Assembly (NCBI GenBank): GCA_014377445.1
Contig: JACMPP010000157.1
Span: 1 to 37,019, forward strand
Length of the DNA: 37,019 nt
Direction of reading: 5' to 3'
DNA from: Oligoflexus sp.
GTDB lineage: Bacteria; Bdellovibrionota_B; Oligoflexia; Oligoflexales; Oligoflexaceae
Shown here: positions 1 through 8,202 of the stretch, in pieces
How the letters are laid out: each line of letters starts with the position of its first letter
Numbering within the stretch: position 1 is the first letter of the stretch
The notes under the pieces: generated by a model
What the model was told of the DNA's origin: nothing
Database searches by the model: none
Seen by the model: only the letters and a program-made list of their open reading frames with translations
Translations under genes and position numbers: made by a program

Positions 1-300
1 ACGTTCAACAATTTGTGGGAATACACGTATCAAAAATCGGCGAAGAAATTCTTTGACGAATGGTATTGGTGGGCGACTCATTCTCGCCTAGACCCTATGA
101 TCAAAGTCGCCAAAATGCTTAAGAGGCATCTGGACAATATTCTCACCTATCTTACGCATCGCATAACCAATGCCACAGCCGAAGGATTTAACTCTAAGAT
201 TCAGTCCATTAAATCGGCAGCACGGGGATTTCGGAACTTCTCAAATTATAGGATTGCCATCCTCTTTCATTGTGGCCGACTTCAGCTCCACCCACACTAA
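1..300 (+). pseudogene. ISL3-type transposase, C-terminal part (5' end outside window)
   Basis: The frame is open from base 1, so the gene starts before the window; only about 99 C-terminal residues are seen. The tail resembles the DDE domain of ISL3 transposases: a Trp-rich stretch (WYWWATHSR), then ITNATAEGFNSKIQ, in which the Glu is the expected third catalytic acid, then the ARGFRN and CGRLQLHP end typical of the family. The protein would cut and paste its own IS element. Whether the full gene is intact cannot be judged from here. A candidate terminal inverted repeat overlaps the stop codon, which fits an IS that ends just after its transposase. The family call is good; the status (active or dead) is unknown. 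Confidence 0.8.
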
Positions 301-313
301 ACTCGGAAGAACC
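289..313. repeat. candidate right-end inverted repeat of the ISL3 element
   Basis: The 25 bases spanning the transposase stop codon, read on the minus strand, start GGTTCTTCCGAG and end GTGGGTG. This is the general look of ISL3-family ends (GG-TCTT start). The left end lies outside the window, so the pairing cannot be tested. Inference from position and end sequence only. Confidence 0.3.
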
Positions 314-360
314 AAAAAAATAGATCTGAAATTCTGATCTTACGAGCGAAGCACCTTGAG

Positions 361-450
361 AAAGTTTGGCAGATTGGGTTCGGCTCCGGACCCGATTGGG
401 ACCCCATTCGATTCTCGGCACAGAACGAGAAGCTTGAAATCAAGCTTTCT
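361..450 (+). pseudogene. N-terminal remnant of a second ISL3-like transposase
   Basis: Translated in frame from 361, the sequence reads GSGPDWDPIRFSAQNEKLEI, which resembles the start of ISL3 transposases (a 'GLg-pW-v--v-fs-e-k-L-I' pattern before the zinc-finger region). It ends at a TAA at 451-453, before the expected Cys-rich motif. The remnant is only about 30 residues and has no start codon of its own. It sits directly after the ISL3 3' end and in the same orientation, so this may be a junction left by IS recombination. The match is short, so confidence is moderate. Confidence 0.4.
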
Positions 451-453
451 TAA

Positions 454-864
454 TGGTTTGATTTCCCAGTTACCCCTCTTTATATCAATCCCGAATATCT
501 CCAACAAAAGTATGTCATCGAGAATCTATCAGCAGACGAAGTTGCGTCTGAAATCGATTGCGCTGTGTCGACCGTTTGTAAGCATTTGAAGAAGTATGGC
601 ATCCCTCTCCGAGAGTCAGGGCAAAATATTCGGCCCAAGCGCCACCTTGCGTTCGGAAAGAAGATTGTCGGTAAGTCTGTGGAGGCCCATAAGCGGGAAC
701 AGGAGGTCTTAGAGCAGATAAGTGAGCTAAGAGCCCAGGGTCACAGTTATTGGAAGATAGCGGTAATTCTAAACACTCTGAAGGTGAGAACAAAGACGGG
801 CCGAGGGAAGTGGCATGCTCGATCTGTTCAGCAAATCTTAGACAGAGTAAGTCTCAAGCCTTAG
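454..864 (+). pseudogene. recombinase-like HTH protein fragment
   Basis: Open frame from the TAA at 451 to 864. Two HTH-like units are visible: LSADEVASEIDCAVSTV near the start, and GHSYWKIAVILN followed by KWHARSVQQIL at the end. The latter resembles the region that follows the catalytic part of large serine recombinases (IA-LN--G--T--G-KWH--TV--IL). No catalytic domain is present. The only usable start is the GTG at 565, which would cut through the first HTH, so the gene is probably 5'-truncated. It lies next to transposase remnants, as expected for a decayed mobile element. A small free-standing HTH protein is the alternative. Confidence 0.4.
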
Positions 865-1666
865 CAACAGATCGGCTCGTAAGCTTATCCGCAGCTTTCG
901 CGGTTTTGGGTCTCGGCATGAGTTTCTTATTAGCACTTAGTAATGTTGCTATTTATCCTGCATTTTGCATTTTTGGCTCCGCTCGCAAACGCCCCATTGC
1001 CTGTCTGTTTGCTGTCTGGCTCGTTCGTTCGTTCGTTTTGAATAGTCTTGTATTTGCACATACGACTCTGAATTTTGAGATAAAATCAGCGTCTCCTTTT
1101 TAAGTGCCACGTAATCAGACGTCTTGAAGCAATCCCGTTTGAGTCTATCCCTCCTCATCGCACATAGTTGGCAATCGTATGAAAATGCCTGGACGGACAA
1201 AAATCCAGACTTCGCCGGGTGCCCAAAGTAACCCAGAAGCATTTGATTTTCACTTCACTTTGACAAGGGGACGGCAACTCGAATCAAGATTGGAGTTGCT
1301 TGAGGACTACTGGAAAAGTTTGGACAGGCAAAGTTCTGCCCTTGATGGGTGCGTAAGGTAACTCCGAGAATGCGTGAGTTCTCGAAGTTACCTTAGGGCG
1401 CTTGTAAACCCTGAGCTTTGCAAATCCAAACCTTGCTAGAACCTGATGTTGCCCTATTGTTTGATTCGAGTTGCTAACACCTTTTTTGCATCATCCAAAA
1501 CACCCCCCATTAATCTATGCACTTAAAAGGTATTCAACCGCAGCTCCTTTGGGACCGAACTGTCTGAGAACGCAGCTTTCATAAGCGGTCTACCTCGGAG
1601 CATTAGTCGTTTGACATAGGTCAGAAAAACACCCATCAATGCCTTGTCTGGAGGGACTTCGAGGAC
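865..1666. other. gene-poor stretch with a nested palindrome
   Basis: About 800 bases with no recognisable protein gene on either strand. Short open frames (for example 1179-1361 plus, 949-1242 minus) lack family motifs and convincing ribosome sites. A tetranucleotide run (TCGT, four copies, 1021-1036) and a large imperfect palindrome (1274-1474, listed separately) are the visible structures. The region may be debris of the mobile-element remnants to its left. Confidence 0.5.
1274..1474. repeat. ~200-bp nested imperfect palindrome (MITE-like or structured RNA)
   Basis: Three paired blocks share one centre near 1374. The outer arms 1274-1287 and 1461-1474 are perfect 14-bp inverted repeats (GCAACTCGAATCAA on the left). 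The middle arms at about 1319-1333 and 1414-1428 pair at the ends (TTTGGA and GCAAAG) with a 3-base mismatch between. The inner arms 1354-1370 and 1379-1395 pair over 17 bases with one mismatch around an 8-base loop. The arms are 97 and 96 bases long. There is no T-run, so it is not a simple terminator. A MITE-type element or a long hairpin RNA are both possible. Confidence 0.65.
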
Positions 1667-2016
1667 ATGGCGAGAAAAACAGCGAAATACGTATTTACAT
1701 GCATAGGCCTAGCTCTGTTGGTCTACGTCGGGTCCCGAATCTTGGTATCTAGCATGATCGTGCCCAGTCCGTTTGCTTTCGAATTCACAAATGACAGGAT
1801 TAAATCGTATGTCGCGGTACTCAGAAGAGAGCCAAAAGCATCCGAAGGAATTCTCGATGTAGCGAGCGAATCAGAGTGCAGTTCCCCATCGAAGATCAAT
1901 GGAGAACTCTACTTCGATACAGAGAAAAAGGACGAGGCATAGTCATTCAGAGCGCAGGCCCCAATAAAATATTTGATACAAAAGACGACATTACCAAAGA
2001 CGTGGACACCGAATGA
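1667..2016 (+). pseudogene. frameshifted pseudopilin-like exported protein
   Basis: The first frame (1667-1942) gives a 91-residue protein with one N-terminal membrane helix (about residues 8-30). The +1 frame continues past its TAG with GRGIVIQSAGPN, then FDTKDDIT, and a TGA at 2014-2016. That tail resembles the end of GspG-type pseudopilin or related domains (SAGPDG-F-T-DDI). Adding one A to the AAAAA run at 1925-1929 joins the two frames, giving about 116 residues. The repaired stop overlaps the next gene's ATG as ATGA at 2013, evidence that the longer frame was the original. The N-terminus lacks the usual GFTLIE processing site, so this would be an atypical member. A GAGG sits just before the ATG. 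Confidence 0.5.
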
Positions 2017-2774
2017 AGACTCTGATAGCCGCATTAATTTTGATTCCTTGCCTGTTTTCCTGTGGGAGCGAAGATTCCCAGCCTTCTAATGTCAAAATAG
2101 TTGGTGGAGCCTATGGAACTAGCAACAAGACTCAAAACAATGCTAATTGTTTGTCGCCCGATGTTGATCCCACTGTCGGAGGCATTCCAGCTTTGCCTAA
2201 GCCTGGCAAGATCACGGTGGGAACCCCGGCGCACGTTGACTGCACAGATCCAAAAGCCAATTGTGGGGAGCTGGGTGTCTCAGGCCTGCCGGTCGGTGTA
2301 AAACCGATTAAGGACAAAAATGGACATTTGGACTGCTCAAATCCGGCTGTAACATGTGTTAGCACAGCTCCTGAGCCTGAAGCTTCTGCTTTGGATAAGG
2401 GCTGTGCAGGCGAGAAAAAGCCGGTGGACGTATTACCCGATCTGAGCGGTCTTGGATTTGGAACGAATGATGGAGTTACCGATATTCTTTGCCAACTCAA
2501 TCCGAGTCATAGTGGATGCGAAAAACCGATTTTTTCTGGAACACCGATTTTCGGCACTGATGGTAAAGAGCCCAAGATTCTGGCGGGGGGTCACTTCTTT
2601 CTGCACACGGCATCCGTCAGATATAAAGTGTCTTCAGACACGTCCTTGGTAGGATATGTCATCTCTGCTCTGAACTTTGTGATCCTAGGCCTGACAAAAT
2701 TTCTCTCCTTTTCATCCTGCCCGTCTTTCCAATTTCAGCAATTTTCCATTTTTGAAAATCAGTTTGTGATATGA
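2013..2774 (+). CDS. Cys-rich putative lipoprotein, C-terminus probably replaced
   Basis: The N-terminus is a lipoprotein signal with lipobox LFSC (Cys at residue 17). The mature part is Cys- and Pro-rich with no domain I recognise; pieces such as HVDCTDP and HLDCSNP look like a loose internal repeat around residues 75 and 108. From about residue 216 (base 2659 on) the frame runs over a transposase remnant encoded on the opposite strand, and the final 35-40 residues turn hydrophobic and low-quality. The native 3' end was therefore probably lost. The start overlaps the repaired stop of the upstream pseudopilin-like gene, so the pair was likely co-translated. Function unknown; probably attached to a membrane. 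Confidence 0.5.
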   Translation: MKTLIAALILIPCLFSCGSEDSQPSNVKIVGGAYGTSNKTQNNANCLSPDVDPTVGGIPALPKPGKITVGTPAHVDCTDPKANCGELGVSGLPVGVKPIKDKNGHLDCSNPAVTCVSTAPEPEASALDKGCAGEKKPVDVLPDLSGLGFGTNDGVTDILCQLNPSHSGCEKPIFSGTPIFGTDGKEPKILAGGHFFLHTASVRYKVSSDTSLVGYVISALNFVILGLTKFLSFSSCPSFQFQQFSIFENQFVI

Positions 2775-3083
2775 GACTTAATTGCTCACGAATGCGGTCC
2801 GCACTTTGTGGTCCGCAAAGTGCAGGCATAGCAAGGATTAGGTGGTTGAATTCTGACTTAGGATTCCGGGCGATGAAGGTCTTGAAAGTTCCGAAGAGCG
2901 ATTCAATGATATCAGTCGAGACCGGAAGAGAGGTCTGGCTAATGCCTAGGCGGCAATGGATTTGAAGATGGCGTCTTAACCAGCGCACCATTCTGCGTCT
3001 TGTGGCCGTTCGCTTCGGCAACATTTCGATCTTTTTCATCGCCTCTTGAAAACTCAATCGATTGAGTCCCTTGACCTTGAGAA
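2659..3083 (-). pseudogene. transposase C-terminal remnant
   Basis: The minus strand reads from about 3083 to 2659 without a proper start (a TTG at 3057 is the first possible one). It contains RRRMVRWLRRHLQ and then STDIIESLFGTFK, a motif of DDE-type transposases in which the Glu is the likely catalytic residue. The N-terminal half is missing. I cannot name the IS family. Within it, 2801-2808 and 2816-2823 form a perfect 8-bp inverted repeat (GCACTTTG). On its upstream side it abuts and cuts off a VOC gene; on its downstream side it overlaps the end of the lipoprotein ORF. It is the scar of an insertion or of IS-mediated recombination. Confidence 0.6.
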
Positions 3084-3246
3084 GATCCAGAAAATTAGAT
3101 AGACGACACCGTAGCCAAGGCCATCCGTTCCAACACCCTCAGGCATTTGAGCTACCCGTCTGTGCCCTAATGCCCCCCAGCACAGCATCATAAAAAACAC
3201 TGGAGTGCTTTACGTTAGCGGCTCCAATACCTGTGTGATCGATCAT
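3084..3246 (-). pseudogene. VOC/glyoxalase-family protein, frameshifted and truncated
   Basis: An ATG at 3246 with a strong GGGAGG ribosome site opens MIDHTGIG, then SSVFYDAVLG, the first beta-strand and helix of VOC-fold proteins; His4 would be a metal ligand. The frame stops at 3139 (35 residues). A frame change at the run of six C (plus strand, 3173-3178) restores RRVAQMPEGVGTDGLGYGVV and IFWI, the usual continuation of this family. Homology ends near 3084, where the transposase remnant begins. So the gene has a one-base insertion in a homopolymer and has lost its 3' half. It starts 21 bases after the M28 peptidase gene on the same strand and was probably its downstream operon partner. Confidence 0.65.
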
Positions 3247-3267
3247 AGGCACCTCCCTATTTACGCT

Positions 3268-4572
3268 TCAGCCAGGATTGGGCTGCATGACGAGTTCGGC
3301 TACCGCACGCCCAACGGCTGTTGTAATGCGAGTCATGTAATCAAACTGAACCCGATCCACCTTATCACAGCTTTTATGGTAGCAAGGATTGTCATCTCCC
3401 CCAAAGAAGTTCTGAGAAATGACGACAGCCGGAGCATTGTACTTCCAGAACGATGCATGATCGCTACGATTCGTGCAGGCCGCAACGCGCTTGAGTCGCA
3501 AAGGATCCCGATTTACGACCCGCATAAGTGCAGACGAGAGTTCCGCTGAAGTCCCCTCGTTGCAATCGATCACATGAAACGCCCCATCATCATCTTCATC
3601 GTAACCGGTCATTTCAAGATTGATTACTCCCATGAGCTGTTTGATCGTCCCATCGTTATTCATGGCCTTCGCGTATGCAATCGATCCGTAGAGGCCGTTT
3701 TCCTCTTGGTCAAAGGCAACAATTCTAAGGCTGTACTTGAGGTCAATGCCTTTGAGGGCGTTTGCGATGGCTAAGGCTCCAATCGTTCCTGAACCATTGT
3801 CATCGGCGCCTGCGTTGCCTACCGAGTCCATGTGAGATGTGAGGAGCAATACTCGGGAAGGGTCGCTTCCTACTTTCTCAGCTATGAAATTGATTCCGGG
3901 GTTCACGAAGGATCCGAACGGCTGAGATGTGACTGTGAAGCCAATAGCCTCATATTCCTGTTTGAGGAACGCTCGAGCATTGTCTTTGCCCTTCTTGGAT
4001 CCGCGTTCCGAGATCGTAACGCTCTTACCGGCCAGAGTCGCAACAGTTGCTCCGGAGAAGAGTTTCAGCTTTTCTTCGAGATAAGCTTGTTCGATCACCA
4101 AAGTTGAGGTGTTTAAGCTCTGGGTGATTTGCTTGTGGCCCGCGAACTGATTGATTGGGGACTGAGTCTCTTCATCGACGATTTCTTCGCTAAAGGACTT
4201 AATTCCAGCTAGATCGTGTATATCCTGCGCCACAGGCATTTCTAATACTGCGAAGTTATCCATTCTTAACTTTTCGCCAGGTAAAGCTTTGCCATTTTCC
4301 TCTTGGAGTTCGACGAGCACCAGACGAGCGTCGCTCGGAGCGGACAGAATTTTTGATGCCATTGCATTGGCAACAGGCGTCTTGGTCACCACAAGCTGCG
4401 CGGTCTCGGTCGCAAAACGGTTGAGAAAGGAATTCACCGAATTCTTTTTGACGAGCGAAACGTAGAGCACCTTTTCATTGCGCTCCTTGGCAGCACTCGT
4501 TTCTGAGACAGATAAGAAGGGTGAGAGGGATAAAAGTAAGACGGCACAGACCTTGGACTTGAAATATTTCAC
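3268..4572 (-). CDS. exported M28-family zinc aminopeptidase
   Basis: Secreted peptidase of the M28 (aminopeptidase Y/Ap1) type that removes N-terminal residues with a two-zinc centre. Motifs in order: SHMDSVG, GADDNGSG, DQEENGLYGS (catalytic Glu followed by a metal-binding Glu), NLEMTGYDED, and a late His in CYHKSCDK. The arrangement and spacing match the family, so it looks active. I chose the GTG at 4572: GGAGAAG lies about 5 bases upstream, and translation then begins with a clean signal peptide (KYFKSKVCAVLLLSLSPF). The longer ATG at 4593 would add seven residues containing that ribosome site. About 150 residues precede the catalytic domain and may be a propeptide. Likely periplasmic or secreted; substrate unknown. 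Confidence 0.88.
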   Translation of the reverse strand: MKYFKSKVCAVLLLSLSPFLSVSETSAAKERNEKVLYVSLVKKNSVNSFLNRFATETAQLVVTKTPVANAMASKILSAPSDARLVLVELQEENGKALPGEKLRMDNFAVLEMPVAQDIHDLAGIKSFSEEIVDEETQSPINQFAGHKQITQSLNTSTLVIEQAYLEEKLKLFSGATVATLAGKSVTISERGSKKGKDNARAFLKQEYEAIGFTVTSQPFGSFVNPGINFIAEKVGSDPSRVLLLTSHMDSVGNAGADDNGSGTIGALAIANALKGIDLKYSLRIVAFDQEENGLYGSIAYAKAMNNDGTIKQLMGVINLEMTGYDEDDDGAFHVIDCNEGTSAELSSALMRVVNRDPLRLKRVAACTNRSDHASFWKYNAPAVVISQNFFGGDDNPCYHKSCDKVDRVQFDYMTRITTAVGRAVAELVMQPNPG

Positions 4573-4719
4573 TGCATCTTCTCCATGTAGCATCTGAAAG
4601 AACCTACATCAAAATATCAATATTTCATGAGATGAAGCAAGATTAGGGAATCTGAAGCAAAAGAAGAAATAAGTTCAGCGGAGGTAGATCCCTTAGATAA
4701 GGGCCAGAAACTGAGACGA

Positions 4720-4914
4720 GTGGTAGCTCACCCAAGCAAGGCTTTTTGGAAAACAACACCGAACACTTCCATTGCCAACTTCTTTCCCAAAGAACATCTT
4801 GCCGACAATAAGTCGACTTTTTTGGCATGGTATGAGCGACATACTTTCCAAGGCATCGCTACAATCCCGCTTCGGTCTCAAAAAATAGAATCTATCGCTC
4901 TTGAATGCTCTTGA
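4720..4914 (+). CDS. doubtful small ORF
   Basis: A 64-residue open frame starting at GTG. The frame stays open upstream to about 4635 without an ATG. The composition is protein-like (HPSKAFWKTTP, FFPKEHLAD) but no family is recognised and no good ribosome site precedes it. It could be the 3' remnant of a lost gene. The rest of the 4594-4975 gap shows only a small CCCTTAGATAAGGG palindrome at 4690-4703. Confidence 0.2.
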   Translation: MVAHPSKAFWKTTPNTSIANFFPKEHLADNKSTFLAWYERHTFQGIATIPLRSQKIESIALECS

Positions 4915-4975
4915 GCTCCGTTCTCGACGAAGGTAGGGTTTTTGGTGACTTGCTTAATCTAATGAAAGAAACTTT

Positions 4976-5608
4976 ATGTCACAGACGCAAAATGAGCTTC
5001 GTTTGCCCCGCGCTTCGGATCTCGTGCATTTAGATTGGATGAAAGATCTAGGTTTAACGTCCTTTAAAGGCCTAAAGGTTCTGGATATAGGTTGTGGATC
5101 GGGCTATCTCTGCTCCTACGTGTTAACGCAAGGCGCAGCTCTGAGTTACGGTATTGATATCGAGATCCCTCGAGAAGGTAGCGCAGAAAATGCTGACTGG
5201 CATTTTGTGCAGGCGAACCTTGATGCAGATGAGTGGATGGAGAATCTCAAAGGTCAGACTTTCGATGCGATTTTTGCATTCGACATAATCGAGCACTTGA
5301 AGAGTCCTGTTATTTTCCTTGAACAGTGCCGCCGCCTTTTGAATCCAAAGGGCCAGCTTCTTATTACGACGCCGAACGTTCAGTCTCTTGAGCGTCTGTT
5401 GAAACCAGAAACCTGGTCAGGCGCAACCGATCCTCAGCATCGAATTCTTTTCAATAAATATAGCCTCGGTTTCCTCTGTAAGAAATCAGGCTTGGAAGTG
5501 AGAGCATTGAAAGCTCCCATGCGCATGCTGAGATGGCTTCCGCAAGCTATCCAACCTTCGATCGGTGGCCAGCTTCTGGCACTGGCTCAGCCAGCCCCTG
5601 CCTTGTGA
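4976..5608 (+). CDS. class I SAM-dependent methyltransferase (UbiG-like)
   Basis: A 210-residue Rossmann-fold methyltransferase. Motif I is DIGCGSG (residues 37-43), followed by the acidic end of beta-2 (GIDIE), and FDAIFAFDIIEHL is motif II/post-I with the usual D--EH. This pattern is shared by UbiG/Coq3 and many type-11/12 methyltransferases, so the substrate cannot be assigned. The tail (MRMLRWLPQAIQPS) may cap the acceptor site or touch the membrane. It is transcribed alone and ends at a strong bidirectional terminator shared with the beta-barrel gene opposite. The ribosome site is weak (GAAAGAAA). Intact despite lying in the decay zone. Confidence 0.8.
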   Translation: MSQTQNELRLPRASDLVHLDWMKDLGLTSFKGLKVLDIGCGSGYLCSYVLTQGAALSYGIDIEIPREGSAENADWHFVQANLDADEWMENLKGQTFDAIFAFDIIEHLKSPVIFLEQCRRLLNPKGQLLITTPNVQSLERLLKPETWSGATDPQHRILFNKYSLGFLCKKSGLEVRALKAPMRMLRWLPQAIQPSIGGQLLALAQPAPAL

Positions 5609-5640
5609 GACCCGACTTCGGTAAATAATGTGGGCAACGA

Positions 5641-5680
5641 AAAAAAGCAGCATCCTTCTCCTGCGGGTTGCTGCTTTTTT
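5641..5680. terminator. bidirectional intrinsic terminator
   Basis: AAAAAAGCAGCA (5641-5652) pairs perfectly with TGCTGCTTTTTT (5669-5680). It gives a T-run on both strands, as needed between the convergent methyltransferase and beta-barrel genes. Confidence 0.9.
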
Positions 5681-5702
5681 CCATCGAAAGAATAATGCGT
5701 TT

Positions 5703-6362
5703 TTAAAGGGCAAAGTCACAGGCGAAGAAGAAGGTCTGCTCACCCACAAGGAGGAGATCGGTCCGCAAAGCTAATTTCTTATTGAGCTTGTAAGAGCCGC
5801 CCGTTCTCAGGTTGAAAATTGTTTTGCGCTTCGAGTCGGCCGTGGCATCGCCGTAGTTGAATTGTCCGCTTGAGAAGAGGAACAATTCAAGACCACCATA
5901 GACCGAAAAACGGTGAAAGTAATGAAGGATAAGGCCTCCCACTTTTACGTCAGTCGTGATGAAGTCGGCGTCGGTTCCCGCTTCGCTGAAGCTAAAGCGA
6001 TCGAAGGCAAAAGCACCTGTGACTAGGACTTTGTTTCGATCAAAGCGATGGGCTTCATATTGCGCATCACTAAAAATCCGAAATCCGCTTCCCCCATTCG
6101 CAGCTTGGATTCCGCCCCCGATATTTCCATCGAACATCAGACCAACGCCGCCGCCAATGGCAAGCTTGGGGCTGATCCCGAGCTTATACCCTCCTTCGAG
6201 GATCTGCCCTTCGACTTTAAATTCGTCGGTAGCTTTATAGCTTGTCTCCTTCAACTGGAGACCGACCGTATAGCGGTTGGCTGCATCAATCGCAGTATCA
6301 GCAAGGGCTTTCGAATAGGATGAGAGTCCAATGGTGACAATCAGAATGTTCCAGAATTTCAT
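5703..6362 (-). CDS. outer-membrane beta-barrel protein
   Basis: A 219-residue exported protein. The start at 6362 is chosen for its AGGAGA ribosome site 6 bases upstream and a clean signal peptide (MKFWNILIVTIGLSSYSKA, cut after ALA); the ATG at 6386 lacks both. The mature chain consists of alternating polar/hydrophobic strands rich in Gly and aromatics (YKLGISPKLAIGGGVGLMFD, HYFHRFSVYGGLELFLFSSG), the pattern of an 8-strand OmpA/OprF-like or related small barrel. There is no C-terminal peptidoglycan-binding domain. The last strand ends in CDFAL rather than the usual terminal Phe. It shares a terminator with the methyltransferase and diverges from the lipoprotein pseudogene across about 170 bases that should hold both promoters. 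Specific function unknown. Confidence 0.75.
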   Translation of the reverse strand: MKFWNILIVTIGLSSYSKALADTAIDAANRYTVGLQLKETSYKATDEFKVEGQILEGGYKLGISPKLAIGGGVGLMFDGNIGGGIQAANGGSGFRIFSDAQYEAHRFDRNKVLVTGAFAFDRFSFSEAGTDADFITTDVKVGGLILHYFHRFSVYGGLELFLFSSGQFNYGDATADSKRKTIFNLRTGGSYKLNKKLALRTDLLLVGEQTFFFACDFAL

Positions 6363-6534
6363 AAACTTCTCCTGGTTTCCCAACATGATAAACGATTGCT
6401 ATTTGCGAGTCATTCTTTTCGCTCCGAAATCTAGCAAAGTCGGGTCATTCTCCCAAACAGGAGCAATGAGCTGCATTTATATGCCTAAAGGGAAAGTTTT
6501 TTCCGCTGATAAGAAAGGAGACAAAGCGAATCCC

Positions 6535-8093
6535 ATGGCCCAAGAAATGAGCAAAATGCAAAGATGCGCCTCAAAGAACATCGTTATCTTTGGAACTCTT
6601 TTGGGTCTTGCATCGACCTGTAAACCGAGCATGATCAGTCCAAAGGTGCCGAACGTCCTCACTGAGGATTCTGTCCCTGATACATGCACGGCGAAATCAA
6701 AAGATCCGGCTTACACAATGAATCGAGTGCCGAAACCGACATCCACTCCTGGACCCAAAGTGCCTGTCCCCACCTCAACACCCCCCCTTCGCAAGGGATG
6801 CCTGCATTACAAAGAAGTGGGTCTACCAAAAATCTACAACTGCTCTAGCAACGAGGATAAGGCGGCTGTTGTAAAACTGGTGCAGAGAGCCAAGGATGGT
6901 CTGAGATTTCCTGCCATCGAAGGTCCTCGGGAAGAGGACACCATGTTCGTCGGTAACTTCTACATGGCCTAGGTCGACAACAGCGGATATTCTGGAAAAA
7001 TGAATGGCCTGTGGGCCTTGAATAATCAACCCAAACTCTTAGATTTTACCAAGATAGAACCCACGCCCAAGGGCGAGCGCCCGGTGAGTATGCTGCTCCC
7101 CGCGGAAGACGGAGATGGAAAGTGGCCGCGCGCCTACAACGGGGCCGAACACTATGAGCTGCCAGGTTTTCAAAACGGCGAACACACAGCCCAGCGGGTA
7201 TCCGAGAAGCGAATCATTTCACGGATGCCCCAGAGTCCTGGAAGCAGTGTATCAATGCTGACAATGATGCGGATCGCTGGAACCGACCGGTAGGAACGAT
7301 GACTGAAGAAATGAAAGATGACGGGACAGTTATTCTCAGCAATGAAGCCCCCTTGACGATCGTCATGAAAGCCCGTGATACGGCGTTTGCCTGCGGCAGC
7401 CCTTTCCTTTGGAAAATGGTGAAGTGGGATGATAAAGAGGCGGCTCCTCTCACAGCTCTACCGTATAGCGGCCAAGGTCAAAGTTCAGATGCTGTTGATG
7501 TTCCCAGCAGCGGGGCGATCGTTTTGAGTGCGACGAAGAGTCCCATCGCAGGCCGCACAATCGCGATGCAGCAGACTATCACTCCTAACGCAGGCGAAGA
7601 TTTAGGGACCTGTCTATGTTACGTCCATGGTGGCTTTGAATTCACCGGATCCGTTCTCGCAGGCCAGGATATCAAATCGATGAAGGACTCGAAACCGGGC
7701 ATGGGGCCCGAGCAAATGCGGACCATTCTGATCGACGGCTCGCGGGATAACAAAACACCAGCCGCGTTGCGTTCTCTCACCCTGGAAATGGAAAAACTAA
7801 GCGACGACGTTCATCAGATTGAAAGCAAATCCACTGAAGGCATTTCCATTGCAACGGATGCGAAATGGGGGATGGGCGGCTTCCTTCTTTATAAGAACTA
7901 TCAAACTCTCGCTGGACCACAGGTCGGGCAGGTAACTTTCAATATGAGAATTGATATCGTTAAAGCAGCCGATGGAGAAATCGCTGAGATTAATGTCATG
8001 TGGAAGGGCTCCACAATTATCGAGACGAAAATGCTTAAGCGGAGCGATTTTTTTGCTGACAACCAATACCAACGATTTGTTCTCGATTTTTAA
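6535..8093 (+). pseudogene. large exported/lipoprotein gene with in-frame TAG and frameshift
   Basis: Three open pieces belong to one gene of about 519 residues. Piece 1 (from 6535 or 6547) has a hydrophobic signal ending LGLASTC, a weak lipobox, then a Pro/Thr-rich linker. It is cut by TAG at 6970-6972, probably CAG changed to TAG, since the frame continues smoothly as VDNSGYSGKMNG. Piece 2 runs to about 7198, where loss of one G in the GGG run at 7196-7198 moves the frame; piece 3 resumes as GIREANHFTDAPESW and continues to 8093. The C-terminus (VMWKGSTIIE, YQRFVLDF) resembles the last strands of a carbohydrate-binding beta-sandwich, a weak inference. No named family. A hairpin follows at 8115. 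Confidence 0.65.
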
Positions 8094-8114
8094 ATAGCTG
8101 ACAAGAGCGAAATA

Positions 8115-8135
8115 AAGCCACGCGTTCGCTGGCTT
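8115..8135 (+). terminator. hairpin after the lipoprotein pseudogene
   Basis: AAGCCA (8115-8120) pairs with TGGCTT (8130-8135), with possible extra GCG/CGC pairing in the loop. It is 21 bases after the stop codon. The T-run is missing, so it is a weak or Rho-assisted terminator at best. Confidence 0.4.
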
Positions 8136-8202
8136 AATCATGCCGCGATGACCATTGATTCTATCGTGATTAACAGTGTTGATCCATAATTCCCTATTCT
8201 CG

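Noticed and set aside
1021..1036. TCGT tetranucleotide run as a phase-variation switch
   Set aside because: Four copies only, and it lies in no supported gene.
750..1242. Open frames on both strands (750-1103 plus, 949-1242 minus)
   Set aside because: No family motifs, no ribosome sites, and they overlap each other or the HTH fragment.
1274..1474. Integron attC site
   Set aside because: The size and symmetry fit loosely, but the ends lack the RYYYAAC/GTTRRRY core pair and no integrase or cassette array is present.
6970..6972. Recoding or read-through of the TAG
   Set aside because: The same gene also has a frameshift 230 bases later, and no other gene shows an internal TAG; ordinary decay explains it.
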